A stretch of DNA of 64,000 nt from positions 48,355,535 through 48,419,534 of the forward strand of contig NC_134843.1 in the NCBI RefSeq assembly GCF_965363235.1, in the 5' to 3' direction. Under the pieces are notes generated by a model, which was given only the letters and a program-made list of their open reading frames with translations, did not search any database and was not told the DNA's origin. Positions 23,732 through 33,061 of this stretch are shown piece after piece (position 1 is the stretch's first letter; each line of letters begins with the position of its first letter). The position numbers and the translations under genes were made by a program. Origin of the DNA: Mytilus galloprovincialis (taxonomy: Eukaryota; Mollusca; Bivalvia; Mytilida; Mytilidae).

Positions 23732-24263
23732 ACGTTTGTCTGAAAGGGTTTATCTCAACTTGACCTCATGTACATTCAGTGGCGGGTCCAGGGGGTGGGG
23801 TTGGGGGTTGTGGTTGGAACCCCCTTTTATGGCCGATCAATGCATTTGTATCGGGATTTGTATTTGGACCACCCACTTTTTATCCTGGGTTGGGAACACC
23901 ACACCCCCTTTTGTAAATGGCTGGATCCGCCCCTGACATTGATTATTTAAATTTGAATTTAACGTTTTACAGGCAAGACATTTCAGTGTGTCCACTCTTG
24001 TTTTTCAAGGTAGTGTATAATGATATTGAAGACCAACTTGAAAATCTGTACACATGTTTATTAAAATCGATGTGATCTTTCTGAATTGTATGCAAAATTA
24101 TAGGGTTCTGACCTTATTTTATGGTTCATTGAACAAGGAAAATGATCGAGTGTCGGACAAATGAGTGTCGGACTATTGAGTGTCGGACTAATGAGTGTCG
24201 GACTATTGAGTGTCGGACTTATGAGTGTCGGACCAATGAGTGTCGGACTATCGACGTTATCCC
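23732..24263 (-). repeat. Right terminal inverted repeat of the MULE
   Basis: It begins inside with ACGTTTGTCTGAAAGGG, holds a MITE copy (23777-23935) and CAAGACATTTCAGTGTGTCC, and ends with seven GAGTGTCGGACTAAT-like 15-bp units (24147-24252). A solitary extra unit lies just inside at 23709-23722. Confidence 0.8.
23777..23935 (-). mobile_element. hAT-like MITE in the right MULE arm
   Basis: Both termini are present (CAGTGGCGGGTCCAGG and CTGGATCCGCCCCTG). It occupies the mirror position of the left-arm copy, so the pair belongs to the inverted repeat and does not represent two chance insertions. Confidence 0.7.
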
Positions 24264-25204
24264 AAATTCATACATACACAACATTGTATTTTATATCTAT
24301 TTAAATTTGAATTACCTCCCTTTAAATACACTGCTTTTAAATTGTCTTAATTGTCCATTAACCAGAAAAATCTAGTTTTCCCCCTTTTTTGCCCCTAATT
24401 TATAAATGGTTTGAGCCAAAAACCCCAAAAGTTGATCCTAACCATCCCTTTGTGGTATGGAAACTTGTGGTATAAAATTCAGAGATATTCATACACTTAA
24501 ACACAAGTTATTGTGTGGAAACTACAAAAATGCTTATTTGGGCCCCTTTTTTTGCCTCTTATTCCTAAACTATTGTGACCATAACCCCCAAAATCAATCC
24601 AAACCTTACTTTAGTTGTATTGAACCAACTGGTAAAATTATGGAGATCCATTCACTTAAACTTAAGTTATTGTCCAGACATTAGACGATGACGGGGATGC
24701 AGACGACGACATGATAGCATTATACGACGCAAACATTTTTTTGTGGTCGTATAAAAACTGCAAAATTTCCTTAAAATTACCTATTTAGTGGCAGCAACCC
24801 AACAATGGGTTATCAGATTCAACTGAAAATTTCAGGGCTGATAGAACTTCACCTAATGAACACTTATGTCGCATGTCAGATTTGCTCTAAATACTTTGGT
24901 TCTTGAGATGTAAGCCAAAAACTGCATTTTACCCCTATGTTCTATTTTTTGTCATGGCGTCCATGTTTTTTTTAACGAAACAGTAAATAAAACACATATC
25001 CTAAAGGTCATTCAGCTTAAGTTTGGTTGAAATTGGTTCGGTAGTTTCAGAGAAGATGTTTGAAATAGTTTACACCAGACAGATGACGATGGATGACAAT
25101 GACAGACGACAATACCAAGTGGTGGCAAAAGCTCAAGGTGATATGAAGGTATATATGTAATTTTTGTGACTGTGTATTCAGAGTACAAAACACATCAAAA
25201 ATGC

Positions 25205-25507
25205 CACTGAGACAGCCTAGTTTAACCTGCCGCAAATTTGCGCCTGTCCCAAGTCAGGAGCCTCCGGCCTTTGTTAGTCTTGTATGATTTTTAATTTTAG
25301 TTTCTTGTGTATAATTCAGAGTTTAGTATGCCGTCCATTATCACTGTACTAGATACATATTTTTTAAGGGGCTAAGCTGAAGGACGCCTACGGGTGCGGG
25401 AGTTTCTCGCTACATTGAAGACCCATTGGTGGCCTTTGGCTGTTGCCTGCTCTATGGTCGGGTTGTTGTCGCTTTGACACATTCCCCATTTCCTTTCTCA
25501 ATTTTAG
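25205..25507 (+). repeat. Interspersed repeat with the CTCAATTTTA 3' end, longer copy
   Basis: It contains GCGCCTGTCCCAAGTCAGGA, CTTGTATGATTTTTAATTTT, ATTATCACTGTACTAG and the distal 145-bp block (GCTGAAGGACGCCT..., GGTCGGGTTGTTGTC, ACATTCCCCATTTCC) ending CTCAATTTTA. Shorter copies sharing exactly this 3' end are at 32917-33058 and about 57960-58133. Confidence 0.7.
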
Positions 25508-27493
25508 TCTTTCTCTGCATAAACCTTGACCATTGAAAGCCATCTGTCAAGGTCACTGTCCACTGTGAATTGATCAAACCATGGATCAAGTAAGCTGGAA
25601 CATTGTGGGACTCCATCACATAACCTTAGTCAAAGATTTTGAACAAGTACGGTCCAGTGTGGCTTGTTTTGTCCACAACTTGTACACCAACTTTTCTAGG
25701 TAAAATCACTGGACAACTAAACAGACTACAGCAGGAATCCTAATAGCAAAGACTTATGAACCAGCCAAAAGTCTTAACCTAAGAAACCAAGAACTACCAA
25801 ATGATGAACCAACCTTGTAACTTCTGTGATTGTAAACACAATGGGACTTGTAGAAAAGAGGAGGTAATTTACATCCACTTTCAAAAGTGGGCAGAGGGCA
25901 AAAGTATATTACTCCCCCCCCCTTTTTTTTTATAGAATAAACATAATTGATAATAAAATACTATAAAAAGAAAAAGGACATAACTTTGTAAAACTTTAGG
26001 GGGATAAAAAATGTCCATATTGACTAGTTTTGGCTCTTTTATATTTAAATATCAGCAACAAGAGATAATCAAATCTTCTTCAAGATAAATTGATGTAAAT
26101 GTGGATAAAAACATAATCATCTTAGTAATAAGTGCTGCTGCTTAAATCTAATTCAATCAAAAACTGCATGAAATGAACACTTGTGGTTAAACATGTTAAA
26201 TGTTCCAAAAATAACAGGTTTTTTACATGATACATGTAGTTACATCATTGTGAGTCTGCAACATCATAATTGAAATTTTTGCACTCTCAATTTTCTTTCT
26301 GAATGGTAAAAGAATTTTGAGAACACTTTGACCTCTAAAAAAATTGGATGGTTTACCTATTTGGAACTTATTACAAAATCATTTGCATTTCTTGTCTCTT
26401 AATTCAAAATTCTTTGATTTTTTTATTCAGGCATATGATATTGACATAAATTGATATCTACATTACTATCTTGCATATGTATAGAATAATAATTACAGTA
26501 ATTACACATATATGTGAATGCATATAAATATTTACAAAAAAATTTGGCAAAAACTATCAAATCCCATTTCACAAATTCAGAAAAGTAATTTTTTTCTTAT
26601 TTTATCACTGAATTATAAATTATACAACCAAGGTATTCAAGTAAGATCTCATATTATCAATTGAATTTTGTATGTATATATTTTATAATTACAAAGTATT
26701 CATATTTACAGCATATACAATGATTAGTTATATATGAAAAAAATATTTAAAAAATAAAATATATGAGGCAGCATGAATTTCACAACTTAAACTACAAACT
26801 GACATACTGGTACACATATTGTTAATGATTTCATTCCTGAGAATAATTTTTGAAACATAATTTTTAAAATGTACAATAAATGATTGATAAAATAAATTGA
26901 CTATCAGTCTAATCTTTGTCATGGATATTTGTATTAAATTTCTATAACAGCATGTAAACTTCTGCTAGTTAGACATCTAATTTACACTGAGATACATGTC
27001 TGTCAATCTTCATATTATGATCCTGGTACATTACATGTACTCTGGTGCCGTTGAAAGTAAAAATAATACATTAATAAAAATTTAATATATTGAACTGAGA
27101 ACTAACTAGTGTTCTGAATAAAACAGTCTTCAAACATGACAGTACAATAAGTACACTTGTAGTAATTAATCTACTGGGTTATAATTCCATTTATCAGTTT
27201 TACAAAATGCACAAGACAACCATACATTAATATGTACATGTAAATGCCACTATTAAGTTATTGCACTTTTCTCCTGGTTTGCATATAAAAGTTTCCTGTT
27301 ACTGTCACAGCCCTGACTGATCAGAACTATAATATGTTCTTGCATATATCCTAGCTGCAACTATTTCACATTTTTTTTTGTTGACTCTGACTGAAGCACC
27401 AGACATGTCATATTTCATTGTATGAAGAAGAAAAAACTGAATGTGATAATTTTGTTTTAACTGCTGTTTATGTTACATGTAATCAGTGGATTA
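25508..27493. other. AT-rich region downstream of the SMIM13-like gene
   Basis: No exon or repeat terminus was recognised. On the minus strand it lies 3' of SMIM13 and could hold a long 3' UTR (26000-27493 is low in recognised repeats), but I cannot place a poly-A site. Confidence 0.35.
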
Positions 27494-29303
27494 TCAGTCT
27501 CTCCTGATCTTTGTTCTAGGTTTCCTTGGGACAGGAGAAAATTCTTCTTTAGATTCTGAACCATTCTTTCCTAAAAGTTCCTGGACAAAATTAAATCTTG
27601 ACAAGAATACTTTCCATACAATGTACCAACCTATCAAAAGAAATCAATGTTATATGTGAGAAGGCATTTCTTCTTTATAATTAGCAGTGAACCATAAATT
27701 GACATTCAACTCAATTTCTGGTAAAATTTTGAAAAGGCACATGTTAAAAATAAGAAACATTTTATTGTGGGAGGATAATCTTATATATGCATGTACAAGA
27801 GCCACAAGACTCAGCAAGCATAATCAGTATGGGAAGCACATATTTTCATTAAATGATGTACATGTATATATAGTCATTATGTATGTGTCTGTTCCAATTC
27901 AGGAGCCTTAGTACATATATAGATATACTGCTCCCAGCTGTAATTCAGTAGTTGTTTGATGCTGTATATCATATTTATTTTTCATTCATTATTTTGACTT
28001 TATATCAATATTTTAGACTTATTATATGGATGTCATGTAAAATACTGTATGTTTGTTATGTGTATTATATGCCACCCTGGGGTTCTTATTTGGGAAATGG
28101 AAAAATAAAAATATCTTATCTGTACATAAAGTTATATTCTCAAACAGATCCAAAGCCAAGTATGTATGTATGTATGTAGGTCCCTTCGTTTATGGAGCAC
28201 CCTTTGAGAGCTGCGAGGGTACATAGGAATCTGTGTACACTCCCTATGGGGATTAATGAAGATGTGTCACTGACGAATTTACAATGTGCATTATTTACAA
28301 GGACAATCCCCACCCCAACACCAGGGAGTGTTTGGACACCGGGCAAAATCTGTTAGTATGGTGAAGGAAGCTCAAGTACTCGGAGAGAACCACATGAAAC
28401 ACCAGGCTGCTCGTCGGAACAGACAAAACAAAGTGATATCAAAAGATTGATCTCCAGGTCAAAATCAGGAGCAACTTTGACCAACCGAAGCCCCCATAGT
28501 ATGCATTCTAGTTTAAACTCTGGTCTGGGAATCTGGGTACCAGAGATGTGTACATGTGTGAGAGGGTGAAAGTCACCCTTCTGATGTACAGATATTTTTA
28601 GCATTCCAAGTGATGATCGAACTCTCGACCTTCAGCACTGCATGAAGCCATCAGTCTTAACCACTCCCCCTTTAAATAAAAATAGCACTACTAAAGTTGA
28701 CTTTGCTGTTTAAACTGCGACTATTAGTATTAAGGTTTTTGTTTGTCATGAATTCCTGACTCCAGACCTGACAAAAATAGATAAATCTCCTCATTAAGCT
28801 GGATAACTGTATTCGTGTTTGGGTTTTGAGTCCTGAGCTGTTTCTGATTGAATCTATGATAACAGTAAACAAATACTAGATAAAAAGCTCTAGACACAGG
28901 CACTTGTTTCTATCCATCGGAAGACCCACTATCAACATATATTTACGAGAAGGTACCCAACTACTTTTTTCACCTCTCCGCTTAAAACCCTTATTTCTCG
29001 GTCATTTGTCTCAAATTTTTTGTTCCATACACCATTCGATTCATGAAACGTTTATCTTTCAGATGATATGCATTGTATTTACCCTTAGAGTACCCCTTAC
29101 CCCCAGTACACAAGATTTGTAAATATACGTTGATAGTGGGTCTTCCAATGGACAGAAACAAGTGCCTGTGGCTCTAGACACAAGAAAAACTTCATCAATC
29201 AAGACCTTTTCACAATACCTTCTCACTTACCAATTGCAATGAAGAGAATAACCAGGGAAAAGGATGCTATGAACGTGATTAAAGATAAAAAGATTTCTTT
29301 CAT
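27494..29303 (-). CDS. SMIM13: Small integral membrane protein 13-like, two exons
   Basis: Exon 1 is 29303-29231 and exon 2 is 27630-27494. The donor is GGTAAGTGAG (29230) and the acceptor TTGATAG (27631); phase 1 is consistent. The 69-residue product starts MKEIFLSLITFIASFSLVIL, a hydrophobic segment (residues 4-24) that forms one membrane span, followed by GWYIVWKVFLSRFNFVQELL, which matches vertebrate SMIM13 (GWYFVWHLFLSKFKFLREL as I remember it). A charged tail with PRKPRTKIRRD ends the protein. Human SMIM13 is about 90 residues, so the mussel tail is shorter. The function of the family is unknown. The intron (1.6 kb) contains a SINE and a MITE. Both exons are too short to stand out as ORFs; the call rests on splice sites, phase and the conserved motif. 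Confidence 0.85.
28158..28672 (-). mobile_element. tRNA-headed SINE with TACA-repeat tail
   Basis: Read on the minus strand from 28672, the head has GTGGTTAAGACTGATGG (A-box like) and, about 40 nt on, GAGAGTTCGATCATC (B-box like), the spacing of a tRNA-derived pol III promoter. The body contains GGTTCTCTCCGAGTACTTGA, resembling the conserved Nin-DC/Meta-SINE central domain I know from molluscan SINEs. It ends in a (TACA)n microsatellite at 28158-28178. It lies in the SMIM13 intron in the gene's own orientation. Confidence 0.7.
28895..29170. mobile_element. MITE with CACAGGCACTTGTTTC termini, 276 bp
   Basis: Inverted ends of about 42 bp start CACAGGCACTTGTTTCTATC and end with the near-perfect complement. 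A perfect 8-bp target duplication GCTCTAGA lies at 28887-28894 and 29171-29178. It is non-coding. The length of the duplication suggests hAT. A 76-bp relative lies at 57815-57890. Confidence 0.85.
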
Positions 29304-29465
29304 TGTAATTTTCTTTTGTTTTGATTTTTTAGCAGACAGCTTTAGTTCGCAGTAAATATGGACATACTAAACAGAAGTGTTAAAGACGGTCATTGATACG
29401 CTCATTATCCGGTGATAATTGTTCAACACTGTTAGTGTCGCAGTTTTCTATCATTAATTATAACT

Positions 29466-29640
29466 GTCTCGAAGGATTGCTTGATTGTTGTTTAACGCCT
29501 CTTTCAACACTATAATGATATTTCGTGGTGGTAAGTTTTTATTGGCGGAGGAAGCCGTGGCGCCCGGAGATACATAACACATGTAGGCTACACTCCGAGT
29601 AGTGTTTTGGTAGACTCAGAGGAGGAGAATCGAACCACCT
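29466..29640. repeat. SINE-like fragment with the GGAGGAAGCC domain
   Basis: TTGATTGTTGTTTAACGCC followed by TTATTGGCGGAGGAAGCC and CGCCCGGAGA resembles the shared domain of molluscan Nin-DC/Meta-SINEs; the complement of the SINE at 28158-28672 carries the related GGTGAAGGAAGCTCAAGTAC. A B-box-like GAGAATCGAACC closes it. Fragmentary. Confidence 0.5.
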
Positions 29641-29767
29641 GATGAATTAGCTAAACTGAATAACATCGATCTACGATTAAAAAATAGATGTGTCGAATAA
29701 AATATTTTCACATTTAATTATATTTATTTTTATCAAAGCATGGAAGTATCATATTGACAATATCAAA

Positions 29768-30363
29768 AGGAGTATAGGTCCGGTAAGGGCCGATTTTGGC
29801 CTAAAATTTCAGGTTCATCTAACAAAAGATTTTGGACACTTTTTAAACACTTTAGTGTCTATTTCAATTGATACAATTAGTTAATGTGACAGATGTTAAC
29901 TTTTTACGTCATTAAAAACGCTCTGATTCAAGTTAAATATGAAAAATCTATCAAATATGCAAAAAATAGTCACTTTTCATATGGTTTTTGTCAAAAATGA
30001 AAGTGGCCGCATCCGTGTTCATCCTCAACCTTTATATATGTTATGTATTATCATCAAATACAACTTTCATTTCAATATTATACAAATCCTTGATATTATG
30101 AAAGAACACGAATGCGGCCACTTTCATTTCAGACGGAAACCGTCTAAGTTTTAACTTAAATCACTAAAATTGTGAAGATTTCACTAATTTAGCATGACTT
30201 AATGGTGTTAGTACCCGATATATGTGCATTGCATTGTCAAAACAGCCCATATTTGTGTAGCAGAAGTATTCTACTTTCAAATAAATAGGTAAAAAATTAT
30301 ATTTTCACAATTTTGTAAAACTGCTATATTTTGGGCCAAAAAAGGGTCTTTCTGAACCTACTC
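29768..30363. mobile_element. TIR/foldback element, about 600 bp
   Basis: The outer ends GGAGTATAGGTCCGG...TTTTGGCC and GGCCAAAAAAGGG...CCTACTCC are imperfect inverses. An inner inverted pair of about 26 nt, holding GAAAGTGGCCGCATCC and its near complement, sits at 29996-30021 and 30102-30128. It is non-coding. No target duplication was established. Confidence 0.5.
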
Positions 30364-31469
30364 CTTTGCAATATAAACTCGGAATACCATAAACTCGTAC
30401 CACCAGACTGGATCTCAAGAAATATGGGCACAAACTCTTTCAAGATCCCACAATGAAAGAGTAATTCTACCCGAGGACCATCAGGGATTGGAATGCCTTA
30501 TCCTTCAAGTCTCAGTTACATCGGTCGTCACGGCAGCAATCCTTAAAGAGGCTCAAGATTAGCAAATAAATCAATAGGGCCCACTGTTTTTAATCACCAA
30601 TGTTAAGTATTTGTATTGAACCCCTTTTTAGCTATTTATTCAAAATTATCTTTGCGCACACCCAAAAGTGACAGAACAGTCAACATGATGACGGTGGTCA
30701 CTTACCGGTAGAAGTAGAAGGTGATGCGGAGATTTAACGTCAAATAAATTCATCATAGATAGGGGGGGGGGGGGGGAGGGTCATAGATACCAGGATTAAG
30801 AATTTTATATTTACGCCAGACGCGCGTTTCGTCTACTAAAGACTCACCAGTGACACTCGAATAAACAAATGTTTAAAAGGCCAAATAAAGTATGAAGTTG
30901 AAGAGCAAATATGATGCCAATTAAGATTAACGGCATAAAAATTGAAAAAAAAAGATATAACTAACAAACCTTTTAGGTGAGGTTTACGTAATTAGCTACA
31001 TATTTGTTTTCTTAATTTCACATTTATGGATAATGCTTGAAAATTACCATCAAAAGAAGATAAAGAAGGAACCCAAGGTAGCCGTTATCGTTTTTTAGAT
31101 ATCGGATCTGTTAGAAATTATTCTGGACTTGTTAAATATGCAGGCGCACACCAAACAGTTAACCTAATGCTCCCCGTCATTCAGTCCGTCCATTCGTCTG
31201 TCCGCCATCATGGCCTTTTGTGAGACCGAAATAGATACTTTTCGGATGATAACTTGAACAATCCCAGCATGATGGGAATTTAAAAACATACACTGATGAA
31301 TATAATGAAGCCGAGAAAGAAGCCTTAATAAGCATCGATGTCGGGTCAAAATGTGAAAGATTTCGCAAATCGGACATAAAGCAGGATGGTTGCTTGGTCA
31401 ACTGGATGCGATGGAGTATATTGTTACATCACTACGCAGTGGTGCCACTCTGCTGCTCAGTTTGGTCTT
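30364..31469. other. Intergenic DNA, nothing recognised
   Basis: Includes a poly-G run at 30762-30778 and scattered scraps. No coding signal. Confidence 0.3.
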
Positions 31470-31615
31470 CAGAGGCGGATTGAGGATTTTTTTTCAGGGG
31501 GCACGCCCCCCTTTTGTGGTAAAAAAATTGGTTGATTATATCAGGAATCACTGAAGTATGACTGGAGCGGGACCCTTCTTAGGCAGTCAATGGGTCACCA
31601 CTTATGAAAATTTCT
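31470..31615. mobile_element. hAT-like MITE copy, damaged right end
   Basis: It begins CAGAGGCGGATTGAGG, and its interior is the inverse of the copy at 5969 (GACTGGAGCGGGACCC, TTATGAAAATTTCTGG). GGTCTT occurs at both borders and may be a remnant of the duplication. Confidence 0.55.
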
Positions 31616-32169
31616 GGTCTTCGTATGTTTTATGTATGTCTAGAATTGTACGTGTTAGTGATTTACTCTTTAGATGTTACTTTATTTTTTCAATATAATT
31701 CCAATATTCCCGATAAAGTTTTCTCTGTATGATTGATTTAAAAAAAAAGATTGTGTATAATCTGTCTCGCCGTTTTATAAATTTGTTGACGTATTGTTTT
31801 GTTGTGAAGCATGGTAGGATATCTGTCTGTTTCAGCTCATCTGTTTTATCGTTTTCTGTCCCCAGGCATCACCTTTGAACAAGTGACGTGGATCACTACT
31901 GAGGACCATCTTACCATAGAACCTCTGGTTGTTACCTAAACCAATTGGACAATTCCATGTTTGTTTTGGATGTCAATTTTATCGTTTTTCCCTGTCAATG
32001 TCAGTTGGAATCTGGTTTCGTTTAAAATTCTTCTCAACTAATTCCAAATAGGAAATAATTCACCACCAACTATGATGACATTTTTTAATGCACTGGCCCG
32101 TTCAAGACGATCAAGTGTTTCAAGTTTTTTTTTACGTGTAATTTTTTTTTGGGGTAATAACATATAAAC
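31616..32169. other. Intergenic DNA, nothing recognised
   Basis: AT-rich. The 5' limit of the Penelope-like element downstream is uncertain and may reach into this stretch. Confidence 0.3.
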
Positions 32170-32445
32170 TATATTTTATTGGCGTTATTTCCAATTTGGC
32201 AATATAGGGTTGGTATTAGCTGACATTTACAAAATGTGTATACAAATAGTACCAGAAGTCCATTACAAGACTAATGGACTTCTTATAGTACAAACAAATT
32301 TAAAGGCTTTCGGCAATCATACAGACTACATTTCTCACTGACTAAAAGATACGCATGTTCGTTCTCCAGTACTGATCAATACTGGTTTGGATGCTATTCA
32401 ATATCCTGTAATGTTTACAATCAGCTAAAACCAATTCTTGACAAC

Positions 32446-32922
32446 ATGATGTTTGATTTAAATCTATCACACTGCTTCGTCACCGTGGAGCAAAATGTCG
32501 TGCAGATCTTTACTATCTTACGTATGTGCGGTCATAGATCAGACATTAACCTCAATGCTAACGACATTCTATACCAGCATTTCAATCAGCCCGATCATTC
32601 CATCGTTTCCATGACAGTTCGCATTATCGAAAAGATATACCATAGCTCTAACAATCCTAATCTTTCAACAACTCTCCGTAGACAAAAAGAGGACTACTGG
32701 ATTAGACAATTGGGAACTTTTGGAATCCACTGTTACAAACCTCCTTCAAACCAATACAAAATTACAGCTATAATTTCGGATATTGCAAGTCACAGACTTT
32801 TCAAGCCAGTCCGCATTGGCAAAGATGAAAAAGAGAAAAGATCTTTCCTTAATCTTTCCTTTGCCAACAAAGGTACCGATGGCGTCAACTTAGGCAATAT
32901 CCTTCATCATAAATTAGTTTAG
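32446..32922 (+). pseudogene. Endonuclease (GIY-YIG) segment of the Penelope-like element
   Basis: The segment shows the C-terminal half of a GIY-YIG domain: CGHRSDINLNANDILYQHFN, then DHSIVSMTVRIIEKIY, RRQKEDYWIRQLGTFGIHC. The arginine/histidine pattern and the RR..E..WI..L block are as in PLE endonucleases. The GIY and YIG strands expected upstream are not readable in this frame. Confidence 0.65.
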
Positions 32923-33058
32923 GGGCCAGCTGAAGGACGCCTCTGGGTGCGGGAATTTCTCGCTACATTGAAGACCTGTTGGTGACCTTCTGCTGTTGTT
33001 TTTTTCAATGGTCGGGTTGTTGTCTCTTTGGCACATTCCCCATTTCCATTCTCAATTT
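32917..33058 (+). mobile_element. 145-bp repeat inserted into the Penelope-like element
   Basis: It starts GGGGCCAGCTGAAGGACG and ends CTCAATT. TTAGTT flanks it on both sides, a likely 6-bp target duplication. Taking it out leaves neighbouring text that reads continuously. It is the 3' end of the longer repeat at 25205-25507, that is, a 5'-truncated copy. Confidence 0.75.
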
Positions 33059-33061
33059 TAG

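Larger units (their letters stand above)
19181..24263 (-). mobile_element. Phantom-type MULE (Mutator-like) DNA transposon, 5083 bp
   Basis: Perfect 8-bp target duplications (AAATTCAT at 19173-19180 and 24264-24271) bracket long inverted ends. Each end opens with GGG and a run of 15-bp direct repeats (GTCCGACACTCATTA-like, six copies on the left; seven in inverse orientation on the right), then shared unique DNA (AAGACATTTCAGTGTGTCCA on the right) and a captured hAT-like MITE. Between the arms lies a four-exon minus-strand gene for a FLYWCH/MULE transposase. FLYWCH plus MULE with foldback-like repeated ends is the described layout of animal Phantom elements. The right arm has about 115 bp absent from the left (near 24015-24138). 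A related copy of the host repeat at 55890-56000 shows what the empty site looks like. Confidence 0.85.
18791..24752 (+). mobile_element. GCTTCGCTGAGCGCAGC-type element, itself split by the MULE
   Basis: The head (ATTGCTTCGCTGAGCGCAGC, 18791) runs to 19180; the tail resumes at 24264 and ends near 24752 with GTGGTCGTATAAA after a GACGACGACATGATAGC stretch. The same head recurs at 53081. The tail TCGTATAAA and upstream GGCCCCTTTTTTTG-like blocks relate it to the TATACGACCGCA elements at 44-60 kb. About 0.9 kb remains without the MULE. A-rich DNA borders both ends. Confidence 0.65.
18170..25140 (+). repeat. Hairpin-ended repeat, copy C, split by a nested insertion
   Basis: The left part (18170-18790) carries the same body words as copies A and B and breaks off at AATAACCAATAA. 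The text resumes at about 24753 (AACTGCAAAATTTCCTTAAA, then GGCAGCAACCCAAC) and runs to about 25140. Copies A and B read straight across this junction, so everything from about 18791 to 24752 is inserted. This is the outermost layer of the nest. Confidence 0.75.

Noticed and set aside
24142-24375. Frame with a repeated IECRTNECRT peptide
   Set aside because: It is the 15-bp repeat array of the MULE right arm read in frame; a repeat whose unit is a multiple of three stays open by chance.
28605-28672. Functional tRNA gene
   Set aside because: A- and B-box-like words are present but there is no cloverleaf that I can draw, and the sequence continues into a SINE body with a microsatellite tail.
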